A stretch of DNA of 64,000 bases from CAYPPG01 sp964412555 (GTDB taxonomy: Bacteria > Hinthialibacterota > Hinthialibacteria > Hinthialibacterales > Hinthialibacteraceae): positions 1-64,000 of the forward strand of contig CAYPPG010000046.1 of the NCBI GenBank assembly GCA_964412555.1. The letters are read 5' to 3'. Each line of letters opens with the position of its first letter. The stretch's first letter is position 1. Below, piece after piece: positions 42,341 through 51,588 of this stretch. Position numbers and translations under genes: made by a program. The notes beneath the pieces were generated by a model. That model was not told where the DNA came from. It saw only the letters and a list, made by a program, of their open reading frames with translations, and made no database searches.

Positions 42341-44436
42341 TGATTGTTGTTTGTATTTTTATATTGGAATTACTCGTGTTCAATGCCGCCGGGTTTGTGT
42401 TGTTTCGCAAGTATGAATATAAGACGGCGGAAGCGGCGGCTTTTGCATGTGGTTTGACTTTGATTTTATTATCTTGCCTGTTTCAACTGGGATTTTTGAT
42501 TTATCTGCCGGCCGTCTCTTTTTTGATCGAAGGAGTGGTGCTGGTTTTATCCATAGTGCTGTTGGTCCGGTGCAAACAATATATATTCGAAGCCTTGCGG
42601 GACATCATTTATCTATGGAGACGATATCCCTTCACCGCTACTTTTGCATCGATTTTTGTATTTTTCCTGTTCGCTCAGGCGTTGTTCCTGCCGCCGGGGA
42701 ACTGGGACAGCATGAAATACAATCTCGCCCGCGTGCTGCTTTTCCAGCAGGAAAACACTTTTTTTCTGGACCGCACTACCAACATTCAACAACTGATCCA
42801 ACCGGTGGGAAGCGACATCCTGTCGCATATGATCCTGCGGTTTTACACGGACTACGGTGTAGCGCTCTTTAGTTGGTTGGCGTATCTTGGCATCGGTTTC
42901 GGCGCGTATGCATTGTCGAGACGGTTTGCACAACCGCATATTGCCTTGACAGTCTCGATCGTGACAATGAGTTTCCCTGAACTGATATACCAAGCGACAT
43001 CGACGAAGAATGATATTTTTACCGCCATAGCCGGTATGATGGCGTTGCTTCTTGCCTTACGGATTTTGGACGAGCTGAACGTCAAAGATTTTCTCCTATT
43101 ATTGCTTGCTCTTTCTTTTGGGATATCGTGCAAGACGACCTTTGCGGCGTTTGTGATCCCGTTTGTATTGATTTTTGGAATTGTGTTCCTATATAAACAT
43201 GGATGTTTTAAGTGGAAAGATATACTTCTCTCCCACTGGTGGATTGTTTTGATTACACTGATTCCGATTGCGGTTTTATCCCAAGTCTGGCTGTTCTATG
43301 CAAACTATAATCGCTTTGGCAGTCTATTCGGACCGGCGAGTTTTATCGATCACTTTCGCAATCCGGATGGCTTGACCGGGGCGTTTGCCAACTTGATTCG
43401 GTATGGATTTCAGAGTTTTCATTTGTTGGAGCCGGTTGATGATATCTGGATGGCGTATTTCGGTACGAAGATCAGTTCACAACTTTTGAATCTGTATAAT
43501 TGGCTGGTCTCGGATTGGTTGGGAAACACCGGCTCCCTTTCCGCGTTCGGTATTTTCTGGGCGCCGGTTGAAGAGTTATCTTGGTTCGGCCCCTTCGGTT
43601 TTTTCTTGGTGCTACCCGGAATATTGTATGCAGTCATTCGAGGACCGAACCGGCTGCGGTGTTGCACCCTTGCTGTGCTTGGCTATGCATTCTTTGTCGC
43701 ATGGCAGGTGCCGTGGATGCCGGCGAACAACCGTTTTTTTTCGCTCTTTTTCATTTGCTCGGCTCCCTGTTCAGCGTTCTTTCTTCAGCGATGGCTCTCC
43801 TATCGCTGGATCAATCTGACTTTTCGCTTTCTCTCAATTTTGATTCTGCTTTATGCCTGTATATACAACCAGTCGAAGCCGTTGTTTATCAAACAGGTTG
43901 CCTATAAAGAAATGAAAGAAGTTTTTTCACCGGCGGAAAAGAAACTCCCGCCATGGATGAAAAAAGCGGAAGAAGATGATGCAGGAGAATTTACCCAATT
44001 TGTGAACCGTTTCACCAAAGCGATCCAGACTATTTCCAATACAAGTATCTGGTCGTTGACCGATTGGGGGCGACATCGCTTGTACTATGCGCGAAGATAT
44101 TTTTACGATCAGCGAATAGAAAAATTCATCGAAACCGTTGCCAAGGACGCGCGCGTTGGGATTGTCGGAGGGGATGCGGATGCATGGATTTATCATTATA
44201 TGTTATACCGGCCGGATGTAGTATTCATACCGATCCCTGCCCATTGGATAAAAAGCGGCGGTTCGATTGAACAAGAAAAATTGGAGGGATTGGATTATTT
44301 ACTTTGCATCAATACGCAATGCACGAATATTCTCGGTAATCCCGATTCCCAGCTGATTTGGCAGTCGCTGCCGAAGAGGTATATTCGGAAAGGCTCGCTG
44401 GTTTTGTTGACAGGAAGTAGCATTGAAAAACCATGA
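42331..44436 (+). CDS. Membrane glycosyltransferase-like protein, 701 aa
   Basis: Polytopic membrane protein of about 13 helices. The first large loop has PPGNWDSMKYNLARVLLFQQ, the W-D-S-M-x-Y-x-L-x-R-V motif of a GT39-related group, and later HMILRFYTDYGVALF and YQATSTKNDIFTA. The C-terminal soluble part (from about residue 520) includes ARVGIVGGDADAWIYHYMLY. It probably transfers lipid-linked sugar at the outer face of the membrane. Two ATGs (42331, 42334) lie at the divergent start. With the DUF115 gene it forms a surface glycosylation cluster. Confidence 0.8.
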   Translation: MMTLIVVCIFILELLVFNAAGFVLFRKYEYKTAEAAAFACGLTLILLSCLFQLGFLIYLPAVSFLIEGVVLVLSIVLLVRCKQYIFEALRDIIYLWRRYPFTATFASIFVFFLFAQALFLPPGNWDSMKYNLARVLLFQQENTFFLDRTTNIQQLIQPVGSDILSHMILRFYTDYGVALFSWLAYLGIGFGAYALSRRFAQPHIALTVSIVTMSFPELIYQATSTKNDIFTAIAGMMALLLALRILDELNVKDFLLLLLALSFGISCKTTFAAFVIPFVLIFGIVFLYKHGCFKWKDILLSHWWIVLITLIPIAVLSQVWLFYANYNRFGSLFGPASFIDHFRNPDGLTGAFANLIRYGFQSFHLLEPVDDIWMAYFGTKISSQLLNLYNWLVSDWLGNTGSLSAFGIFWAPVEELSWFGPFGFFLVLPGILYAVIRGPNRLRCCTLAVLGYAFFVAWQVPWMPANNRFFSLFFICSAPCSAFFLQRWLSYRWINLTFRFLSILILLYACIYNQSKPLFIKQVAYKEMKEVFSPAEKKLPPWMKKAEEDDAGEFTQFVNRFTKAIQTISNTSIWSLTDWGRHRLYYARRYFYDQRIEKFIETVAKDARVGIVGGDADAWIYHYMLYRPDVVFIPIPAHWIKSGGSIEQEKLEGLDYLLCINTQCTNILGNPDSQLIWQSLPKRYIRKGSLVLLTGSSIEKP

Positions 44437-44536
44437 GAGAAGTGATATGCATAAAGAAAAAACACTTCTACTATACAAATACCTTTTAATAAGTTACTAT
44501 AGAATTGAGGTACGTTTTTTACGGAACAAAGAAAAA

Positions 44537-44857
44537 ATGACGAAAACAGAATCTATTCAATTGACACATCACTATGCTTCTCTTGTCAGAAAAGCATTAG
44601 GGATCAACCTGAAAAAAGTGGTACTCTTTGGTTCTCGTGCTCGAAATGAGGGAACGGATGAATCCGATTTTGATATTGCATTGGTTGTGAACCAACGCAA
44701 TCCCAATGTCCGGGAAAAAATAATTGATGCCGAAATTGAAATGTTGAATCGCTATGATGTTTTATTTGCTTCTTTGGTTTATGAAACCCATGAATGGGAG
44801 AGAGAAAAAGATTTTCCGTTGGGGTGGAATATTCTAAAAGATGGAATAGAAATATGA
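44537..44857 (+). CDS. MNT nucleotidyltransferase (antitoxin-type)
   Basis: A 106-aa minimal nucleotidyltransferase. The signature VVLFGSRARNEGTDESDFDI then ALVV gives the GSxxR and DxD core. The third acidic residue is in NRYDVLFASLVY. MNT proteins act as antitoxins by adding AMP to HEPN toxins in studied systems. ATG 44537 is chosen because it begins right before the first helix; the frame is open further upstream to 44423, but that part overlaps the preceding gene and is not protein-like. It overlaps the HEPN gene by four bases. Confidence 0.9.
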   Translation: MTKTESIQLTHHYASLVRKALGINLKKVVLFGSRARNEGTDESDFDIALVVNQRNPNVREKIIDAEIEMLNRYDVLFASLVYETHEWEREKDFPLGWNILKDGIEI

Positions 44858-45270
44858 ATGAGTGTTTTTGCCCTCCCGATGTTCTTCGTTCGATTCTAGC
44901 CAAAGCCAAAGAGAAATTGACCGGTGCAAAGTTGGACTTCGAAGCTGAATTGTATAATGATGCCGCTTCACGTGCTTATTATGTCGTTTTTCATGCGATT
45001 ACTGCCGTCTTGGCTCAAAAAGGGCTCTTTTTTTCATCTCATAGTCAAACTATCGGGGCTTTCAATCGTGAAATGGTAAAAACGAATATTTTCCCTAAAG
45101 AAACTTCACGCATGCTCCAGCGTCTTTTTGAGGACAGACAGGTTGGAGATTATAGTTGGACCATTCATATTGAACGGGAGACTGCTCTTAATGATATTAA
45201 TGATGCAGAATGGATTCTAAAACAGTGTCAAAAATATCTAGAAGGACATCTGAATCTTCAGTTGGATTAA
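44854..45270 (+). CDS. HEPN domain protein (toxin-type RNase)
   Basis: A 138-aa all-helical HEPN protein. ASRAYYVVFHAITAVLAQKG carries the R-x6-H catalytic motif of HEPN RNases, near residue 45. The rest, FFSSHSQTIGAFNREMVKTN and VGDYSWTIHIERETALNDIN, is the usual longer C-terminal HEPN form. ATGA overlap with the MNT gene gives translational coupling. As a pair they make a HEPN/MNT toxin-antitoxin system. Confidence 0.92.
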   Translation: MNECFCPPDVLRSILAKAKEKLTGAKLDFEAELYNDAASRAYYVVFHAITAVLAQKGLFFSSHSQTIGAFNREMVKTNIFPKETSRMLQRLFEDRQVGDYSWTIHIERETALNDINDAEWILKQCQKYLEGHLNLQLD

Positions 45271-45457
45271 CCTTCAGGATTCTATGAGAGAAATGACGAG
45301 AGGGGGAACACTTGATGAAGGAAAACCACATTCATATTCAACTTTCAAATCAAATATAACGGCTAAATCCTTCAGATCTCCTGTAAAATCCACTTCCCCA
45401 TGTTTATTCAAACCCAAAATAATGATATTGTAATATACATAAAAGATGTGGGGATGC

Positions 45458-46283
45458 ATGATGAGAGAAATATGTCGAAAGATATTCTTCTTCGTATCGG
45501 TTTTTACCCTATGGACGGCCAGTGGTTTTCCGGATGAAATTCAAAAGAATGAAGTCGCGAACCAAAACGTTTCTTCCTCCACTGAAAATGCATCGGGACA
45601 AAAAGCGGAATACAGTGATCTTCCCGAAACACCCGGTGTGTGGCGTTTTTGGACGGTCCAGGACGGATTGTCGGAAACCTATAGCAGCAATATGTCTATC
45701 GGGCCAACTGGCAATCTGTTGATCATGCAAGGACAAATCTCGAAACAGTACAATGTATACGACGGGTATGAAATTCATTTGATTCCTAAATATGAAGATC
45801 TAATGGGCGCTATTTTTGAAGGGCCGACGGGATTGATCTGGTCTTTTCCGCTGGGAGTCCCTAACTTGAATTCAGTGATGGTTTATCAGTTTCCCCAAAA
45901 TGGGGCCGAGGGAGAATGGAACCGATGCGATCATCCACGCGGATGGGGGGAAACTGGAACGCGTCGTGGGTGAACTGATCAGCAATGCGATCAAATACAC
46001 TCCGGAAGGTGGGCACGTCGATGTTACTCTTACACAAACTGGTGATCAAATCACTCTTTCCTTCAAAGATTCCGTCATCGGGATGACGAAGGAAGAATGT
46101 GGGAAAATTTGGGAGCGGTTTTACCGTACGAATGCGTCGAAGTCGTTTGCGAAGGGGAGCGGATTGGGATTGTCGATTGCCAAGGAGTTGGTGGAGATGC
46201 ATGGGGGGCAGGTACAAGTAGAAAGCGAATTGGGGAAAGGGACGACATGTACATTGTGGATTCCCTTAAAAAAAACGGATTGA
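45458..46283 (+). pseudogene. Sensor histidine kinase with large internal deletion
   Basis: The front half (45458 to about 45900) encodes a signal peptide (KIFFFVSVFTLWTASGFPDE) and the first blades of a sensor propeller, such as WRFWTVQDGLSETYSSNMSI and GAIFEGPTGLIWSF. The back half (about 45920-46283), in another frame, encodes a HATPase domain: KLERVVGELISNAIKYTPEG, WERFYRTNASKSFAKGSGLG and LSIAKELVEMHGG. The stretch between (remaining propeller, membrane helix and HisKA) is missing, and the frames do not join. The DxGxG box reads DSVIGM instead of DSGIGM. It is a deleted paralogue of the intact kinase at 47057-49057. Confidence 0.85.
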
Positions 46284-46336
46284 AAAAAACAATTGGATTG
46301 CAAAGAAAATTAGTCATTGCTATAGTCGTTGTGTAG

Positions 46337-46355
46337 ATTCATACTGTGTATGAAT
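46337..46355. promoter_or_regulatory. Inverted repeat operator before vapBC
   Basis: ATTCATAC, TGT, GTATGAAT: a perfect 8-bp inverted repeat 14 bp upstream of vapB. VapB-type antitoxins usually bind such sites to repress their own operon. Confidence 0.55.
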
Positions 46356-46369
46356 AGGAGGCGATTCAA

Positions 46370-46570
46370 ATGGATGAAACGAATGTCATGATGGATGATG
46401 AACTGATTGAAGAATGCATGGAAGTAACCGGCATTCGCACTCGAGAAGCACTCATCGACTTTGCTTTGCGTGAAGTGCTCCGTCATGGGCGGCAAAAGTG
46501 TCTTTTGGAATTGAAAGGAACTGTCGAGTGGGAGGGGAACCTCGAGGAGTGGCGGGAAGAGCGTCTATGA
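46370..46570 (+). CDS. vapB: VapB-type antitoxin
   Basis: A 66-aa protein of the VapB type-2 family: MDDELIEECMEVTGIRTREA then LIDFALREVLRHGRQK, the usual ribbon-helix-helix core, and a C-terminal tail with WEGNLEEWREE that would occupy the toxin. AGGAGG is eight bases before the ATG. It overlaps vapC by four bases (ATGA). A perfect inverted repeat lies just upstream. Confidence 0.92.
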   Translation: MDETNVMMDDELIEECMEVTGIRTREALIDFALREVLRHGRQKCLLELKGTVEWEGNLEEWREERL

Positions 46571-47004
46571 AACTGCTTGTGGATACAACCGTCTGGATTG
46601 ATTTTTTTATTGATCGGCCGGTGCCTCATGTGACCATATTGCAACGGTCGATCGAGAATGGTGATAATTTGCATATATGCGGAGTAATCCTCGCGGAAAC
46701 ATTGCAAGGCATTCGGGTAGACCGAGATTATTATAAAACGAAAGAGTACTTCGAATCCCTCATTTTTTTGCCAATGAAACGGTCAACATTCATTCACTCA
46801 GCTGCTCTCTATCGGTCTCTTCGAAAGAAAGGAATTACAATCCGAAAACCAGTAGATTGCATGATTGCGGCAGTGGCTATCGAAAACGGCTTACCGTTGC
46901 TTCACAATGATCGTGACTTTAACCAAATTGCGCAGCATTCAGAACTGAAAATAGTAAACGAAAAAGAGACAACAGAGCCATCCTTCGATGTCCCAAAGGC
47001 TTAG
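46567..47004 (+). CDS. vapC: VapC-type PIN toxin
   Basis: A 145-aa PIN-domain RNase. The four acidic residues are in LLVDTTVWIDFF (Asp), GVILAETLQGI (Glu), PVDCMIAAVAIENG (Asp) and LLHNDRDFNQIA (Asp). It starts at ATG 46567 within the ATGA overlap with vapB. The pair appears intact and lies between the deleted and the intact copies of a histidine kinase gene. Confidence 0.93.
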   Translation: MKLLVDTTVWIDFFIDRPVPHVTILQRSIENGDNLHICGVILAETLQGIRVDRDYYKTKEYFESLIFLPMKRSTFIHSAALYRSLRKKGITIRKPVDCMIAAVAIENGLPLLHNDRDFNQIAQHSELKIVNEKETTEPSFDVPKA

Positions 47005-47056
47005 TTTTCCCGATATGTGACTATTGTTATTCCAATGACACAAAGAAAGGGAATAC

Positions 47057-49057
47057 ATGAATCGATTCATGACAAAAATTTTCCTGACGACTTGTTTTTT
47101 TTCGTGCCCAATTGCGAATGGAGAAGCGTTACCAGTGGATTGGGATGCGATCGAAGCGGGAGAACCGTTTTATTTTTCTGAATGGAAATACCACCCTGGC
47201 GATAATCCCTCCTGGGCCGATCCGGATGTTGACGATAGTCAGTGGAAAACGGTGAACTCACTCTTGATGCAAGACACCGTTCCTTCCGGCGAATGGGATG
47301 GGATCGGGTGGTTTCGGCTCCGCTTTCGCACCGATGGATTGAAGGACAACATTCCTCTCGTGCTTCTGTTGTCTCACTGGGGGGCGTCCGAAATATACCT
47401 CAACGGAGAAATGTTCAGGACAAGCGGAACGGTAAGTCCATCCAAAGAACAAGAAAAACCGTACGTTCTCTTTTTCCGCCGGAATCCAATTGGATATAGC
47501 CGTGTACCAGACGCTTTTCCCATTCATCTTGTCCCCAATCAAGAGTATGTTCTTTCTGTCCGTTATTCAAATCATCATTTTGAATCCTTGCGCGCGCTGG
47601 ATCATCCACCCGGATTTGAAATCGGTCTGCAGTCGTTTGATGGATGGCATCCGCAAAAAGAGAAATTTAACCGGTATGTTTCGTTCGTCCGAGTCACCAT
47701 TCCGTGTATCTTGTTCATTATGTTTATTTTGCATCTCGCGCTTTACATATTCTATCCGCGGCATTATTTAAATGTAGCATTTGCCCTCTTTCTTTTGGCT
47801 TTGGCATCGAGTTTTTATATCGATATATCGAAATTCTTGACCCATGATTTTACGAGGAACTATTTTCATATCTATTTTTACCAAATTAGTTATAATATTG
47901 CTTTTCTCGTTTTCCTGATTTTTGTGTATGTTCTAGTTGTTCAAAAAATTCCCAGGCATTATTGGGTCATTCTAGGGTTATACGCCGTGTTCCTCATGAC
48001 AGGAAATCTCTCTTATTATACACATAATATAGTTAACACATTAATTACGATAGAAATTTGGCGTACACTCGGGACTGCGTTGTTACGGCCTCAGAAAGAG
48101 AGCCTTTTTGTTCTAATCAGCTTGTTTATTTATTCACTATTCAGTGGTTTGCTTCAGATCTGTTTATTGATAACATTTACGAAATATGTGAATACCTTTC
48201 TTGTTTGGTACATGTATTGTTTGCTGCTGTTGTTGATTTCCATGTCGATTCACCTGGCGAAAAAGTTCGCCGTGTTGAATCACGAACTCGAATCCATGAA
48301 CTTGGAGTTGGAAAACCGTGTCGCGCAACGCACGGCCGAACTGGAACAAGCCAATGAAGAACTCCGTGAACTCGATCACATGAAATCCCAATTTGTCTCC
48401 CAAGCGTCACACGATCTCCGCACCCCGTTGGCCGCCATCAAGGGCAGCCTCGACAACCTCATGCTGGGTATCGCGGGCGGATTAACCGAAAAGCAAGAAA
48501 AAATCATGTCCCGCGCCGTCAAATCCGTCAACCGCCTGACCGATTTGGTCAACGATGTCCTCGATCTTTCCCGTATCGAATCCGGCCGGATGGTGTTAGA
48601 AAAAACAAATGTACCAATAAAGACGCTCGTTGAGAATATTCTTAATGAAGACAAACCGGCTGCAGAGCAAAAAGGTATTCAACTGACGGCGAATCTCGAA
48701 ACCGATGCAACCATACAAGCGGATGCCGGCAAACTGGAACGCGTGGTCGGAGAATTGATCAGCAATGCGATCAAATACACTCCGAAAAACGGTACTGTTG
48801 AAGTGTATCTTAGTCAAACGGATGATCAAATCACTCTTTCCGTCAAAGACTCAGGCATCGGCATGACGAAGGAAGAATGCGAGAAAATTTGGGAACGGTT
48901 TTACCGGACGAATGCGTCGAAAACATTTGCGAAGGGTAGTGGATTGGGATTGTCGATTGCAAAGGAATTGGTAGAGATGCATGGGGGGACGATAACAGTA
49001 GAAAGTGTACCTGGAAAAGGCACGACATTTACCATTAAGTTCGCTCCGTTTTCATAA
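47057..49057 (+). CDS. Sensor histidine kinase with jelly-roll sensor and multi-helix membrane domain
   Basis: A 666-aa kinase. After a signal peptide comes an extracellular beta-sandwich (about residues 30-190; WKTVNSLLMQD, GIGWFRLRFRTD, ASEIYLNGEMFRTSG), similar to galactose-binding or 7TMR-DISM sensor domains. About seven membrane helices follow (residues 215-400), a coiled coil, HisKA with phosphoacceptor His in FVSQASHDLRTPLAAIKGSL, and HATPase with N box LISNAIKYTPKNG, G1 KDSGIGM and G2 AKGSGLGLSIAKEL. It would phosphorylate a response regulator; none is adjacent. The start ATG 47057 follows AAAGGG. Confidence 0.9.
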   Translation: MNRFMTKIFLTTCFFSCPIANGEALPVDWDAIEAGEPFYFSEWKYHPGDNPSWADPDVDDSQWKTVNSLLMQDTVPSGEWDGIGWFRLRFRTDGLKDNIPLVLLLSHWGASEIYLNGEMFRTSGTVSPSKEQEKPYVLFFRRNPIGYSRVPDAFPIHLVPNQEYVLSVRYSNHHFESLRALDHPPGFEIGLQSFDGWHPQKEKFNRYVSFVRVTIPCILFIMFILHLALYIFYPRHYLNVAFALFLLALASSFYIDISKFLTHDFTRNYFHIYFYQISYNIAFLVFLIFVYVLVVQKIPRHYWVILGLYAVFLMTGNLSYYTHNIVNTLITIEIWRTLGTALLRPQKESLFVLISLFIYSLFSGLLQICLLITFTKYVNTFLVWYMYCLLLLLISMSIHLAKKFAVLNHELESMNLELENRVAQRTAELEQANEELRELDHMKSQFVSQASHDLRTPLAAIKGSLDNLMLGIAGGLTEKQEKIMSRAVKSVNRLTDLVNDVLDLSRIESGRMVLEKTNVPIKTLVENILNEDKPAAEQKGIQLTANLETDATIQADAGKLERVVGELISNAIKYTPKNGTVEVYLSQTDDQITLSVKDSGIGMTKEECEKIWERFYRTNASKTFAKGSGLGLSIAKELVEMHGGTITVESVPGKGTTFTIKFAPFS

Positions 49058-49288
49058 GGAAATACGGATGCCCATCGATTTGATTTTTACTTCTTTGTAG
49101 GAAACAACCTCTTCTCAAAAACCTATGAAATAACCGATCTCCTTTCTAGAATACGGAATAGAAAAGAAAGGGGGGTGGCATTTACACTTGATTTAAACGC
49201 CGGAGAGGTAACGCTGCAGACGTGGTTTTTCAGTGAAGAGCAAGAAACGATGGGTACTTATTATGTCTATGTGAGACGAGTGGAATAG
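49058..49288 (+). pseudogene. C-terminal remnant, possibly of a sulfatase
   Basis: Directly after the kinase stop, in the same frame, 76 open codons follow. The last part reads GVAFTLDLNAGEVTLQTWFF then TMGTYYVYVRRVE. This resembles the end of arylsulfatases (LDLxxGxTxLQTWxx...GxYYVYVxR). No start codon or catalytic part is present. It looks like the tail of a lost gene, with its front replaced by the kinase. The sulfatase match is from memory and needs a search. Confidence 0.4.
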
Positions 49289-49294
49289 ATCTCT

Positions 49295-50998
49295 TCATCT
49301 TTTATCGTCGTGTCTTCTACTCGAACTTGGAGTTGTTTGAGATGCCCGTGGCTGGGGCGCACTATTGATGTTCGCATGATTTATAAAATCGCTCTGAGGA
49401 ATAACAAGTAAAGCGCCGGGGATGTATGTGTCCTCCACTTCCCGCGTATACCCGATGATGATCGGCTGTCCGATTTTGCCGATGACCGTGTTTTGGAGAA
49501 TCCATTCTTCTTCTTCATTCAAAGCCACATCGAATAGAAAATCTCCGTCCGGAACATTTTCGACGTTCATTTCGAGATGCCACGGTCCTATCGGAGCCTG
49601 GCAGTCACCGGGAACGGCTACATTTCCGAACCAATAACCAATAACGGAATATTGATTCTTGGAAACGGTTTGAGATTCCGATTCCTTTGCTAACGCATCT
49701 TGGATTTGCTGTAAAGACAATTCCGCTCTTCGCAATTCTATTTCCGCCTGTTTGATGTCATTGATCTGCTGTGTTTCGGAAGTGATGGCCTGCAAATATT
49801 CCGAATGAGAAAGAGTTCCTGATTCAAATAAGGCTTTCACTCTTTTTTTATTTTGTTGAGTATGATCATATAGTTCCTTTGCAGCTTGGTAATTGGATTT
49901 TGCACTTTCTAGATTTAATTCTGCTTCTCGCAGATCGTATTTCGAGTATTTTCCTTTTGAGGTAGACATGGTTCCACCCAGCAGTTTATTCATGATCGGT
50001 TGAAGATCATCCGGAAGGGATAAATTCCCTGGATAGAATTTCTTCTTGTTTTTTCCGATTTCGGAAGAATTGAATCCAATGACACGGACGGAACCATATT
50101 TTTCATTCAGAAAGGGGATAAACGATTTTAGGGCGTCCGGAGTATCAGCATATCCATGAATTTCAATCAATGTATGATTGTCTCTATGATTTTCTTGAAA
50201 ACCTCGATGACTTAAATTGATACTTTCCACTTGAATCCCTTCCAGATTGAAGTGACTGTCATCGATGTTTTCCACTGACTTCTCCACTTCGAATGAGGTG
50301 GTGAAACGGACTTTTTGAGCCGGATCAAAATCCATTTCTACGACATACACCTGTAAGGCAAGGTTAAAATGAGATGTTGATTTTCCTTGCTCCGCTTTCT
50401 CAACATCCAGTTCGGTAATCAAATCTTCAATTTCATTCATTCTTTCTGCTGTCGTTTGGATAATGATACGATTCGTTCGAGAATCGGAAGTGATCTTGGT
50501 AAAGGGAGGAGTTCTTGTGAAAAGATTTTGGATGATTTGAGCAACGATTTCCGCTGATGAATGATTCAACGCATACACTCTCGTTATAATGGATTCATTG
50601 GATTCTAGGCTTGGATTTGTTCTGGAACGTCCTGAAGAAGTGTTAACACTGGACGCTCCCGTGGACACTCCCGAATATCCGCGTGTACTGGAACGGCGTG
50701 AACTCGAGGTTGAACGAGTTTGTGGTGGAGGTACACTCTCAGACGTTTCAGTAGCAGCAACCTCAGACTGACTTGCTGTAGCGGTTACTAAAGAGAGAGT
50801 TTCAGTTTGATCTTGAGTTTGTGTGCTAATCGTCAAGGGCTGCTTCGCTTGCACTTGCTTTCCAGACGATGGCTGCTGACTTTGTGTCGCTTCTGTAATC
50901 GTAACTGGTGTTTGTTCTTGTGTTTCTTGGCCGATGGGGGTTAAAACGAATAAGATCGGTAATACAACGAAACATAGTTTTGAGAGATTTTGTAACAT
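49295..50998 (-). CDS. Secretin-N-domain protein with adaptor-like helical hairpin
   Basis: A 567-aa exported protein with a signal peptide (CFVVLPILFVLTPIGQ), then a low-complexity Q/S/T region to about residue 130. A secretin N domain follows: ESIITRVYALNHSSAEIVAQ, FTKITSDSRTNRIIIQTTAE, RMNEIEDLITELD. Around residues 355-450 is a long coiled hairpin, REAELNLESAKSNYQAAKEL and KALFESGTLSHSEYLQAITS, like RND/HlyD adaptor alpha-hairpins. The end has a small beta domain (VIGYWFGNVAVPGDC, TVIGKIGQPIIIGYTREVED). No secretin pore domain is seen. It is the third gene in an ECF operon, so it is probably an envelope or secretion factor. Confidence 0.75.
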   Translation of the reverse strand: MLQNLSKLCFVVLPILFVLTPIGQETQEQTPVTITEATQSQQPSSGKQVQAKQPLTISTQTQDQTETLSLVTATASQSEVAATETSESVPPPQTRSTSSSRRSSTRGYSGVSTGASSVNTSSGRSRTNPSLESNESIITRVYALNHSSAEIVAQIIQNLFTRTPPFTKITSDSRTNRIIIQTTAERMNEIEDLITELDVEKAEQGKSTSHFNLALQVYVVEMDFDPAQKVRFTTSFEVEKSVENIDDSHFNLEGIQVESINLSHRGFQENHRDNHTLIEIHGYADTPDALKSFIPFLNEKYGSVRVIGFNSSEIGKNKKKFYPGNLSLPDDLQPIMNKLLGGTMSTSKGKYSKYDLREAELNLESAKSNYQAAKELYDHTQQNKKRVKALFESGTLSHSEYLQAITSETQQINDIKQAEIELRRAELSLQQIQDALAKESESQTVSKNQYSVIGYWFGNVAVPGDCQAPIGPWHLEMNVENVPDGDFLFDVALNEEEEWILQNTVIGKIGQPIIIGYTREVEDTYIPGALLVIPQSDFINHANINSAPQPRASQTTPSSSRRHDDKR

Positions 50999-51013
50999 GA
51001 TTGTGATCCTTTC

Positions 51014-51580
51014 TTATAAATTCCAGACAATTTGGACGGAACCGTCGTTCATGGTTCCATGAAGCACTTTTTTTCTTTTCCCCGATGATCCCGGAGTATC
51101 GACAACCGTGATTGTCGGATCTTCGAGTTCCGGGTAGATTTTGTCCACGATTTTTCCGCTGATGACTTGGGATATTCCGTTTGTTTCCCAACGCAGATTG
51201 GGTTCGGCTGACGCCTCGCGTGCCGGATCGAGAGAACCGTTGGCAGTAAGTATGGTGATCAGAATCCCAAAGAAAGTTCCTAATGTGAACATAAAAGCGG
51301 GATGCCGCAAATAAGCGAAAACATTCAAACTCCATTTTGTTTTGGCAACGGATGAAGAATGCCGGCTCCAGATTTGCTCGAAGAGTTCGGCATGTTCGTT
51401 CGGCTTGAGTTGAGGAACCTGATAGGCGTTCGCTTTGTCGAATGTCGATGCAAAGGATTCAAATTCTTGTTTACATCTTTCGCATGTATTGAGGTGTTCT
51501 CGAATGCTGCGGGGACACTTGTCCGCCCGCTCGTAATACAACTCGATACAATCATCCAAGTTTAAATGTTCGTTTTTCAT
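51014..51580 (-). CDS. Zinc-finger anti-sigma factor
   Basis: A 188-aa bitopic protein. The N-terminal anti-sigma zinc finger has H-x3-C-x2-C in SIREHLNTCERCKQEFESFA (residues about 25-45). A membrane helix follows in AFMFTLGTFFGILITILTAN. A periplasmic domain of about 80 residues has VISGKIVDKIYPELEDPTIT. It would hold the ECF sigma factor encoded 8 bp upstream until a signal triggers its cleavage. ATG 51580 is chosen since the upstream extension overlaps the sigma gene and is not protein-like. Confidence 0.9.
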   Translation of the reverse strand: MKNEHLNLDDCIELYYERADKCPRSIREHLNTCERCKQEFESFASTFDKANAYQVPQLKPNEHAELFEQIWSRHSSSVAKTKWSLNVFAYLRHPAFMFTLGTFFGILITILTANGSLDPAREASAEPNLRWETNGISQVISGKIVDKIYPELEDPTITVVDTPGSSGKRKKVLHGTMNDGSVQIVWNL

Positions 51581-51588
51581 TTGAACTT

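Noticed and set aside
45274..45459. 61-aa minus-strand frame between the HEPN gene and the kinase pseudogene
   Set aside because: No ribosome site and no recognisable family; it could be a remnant but support is too weak.
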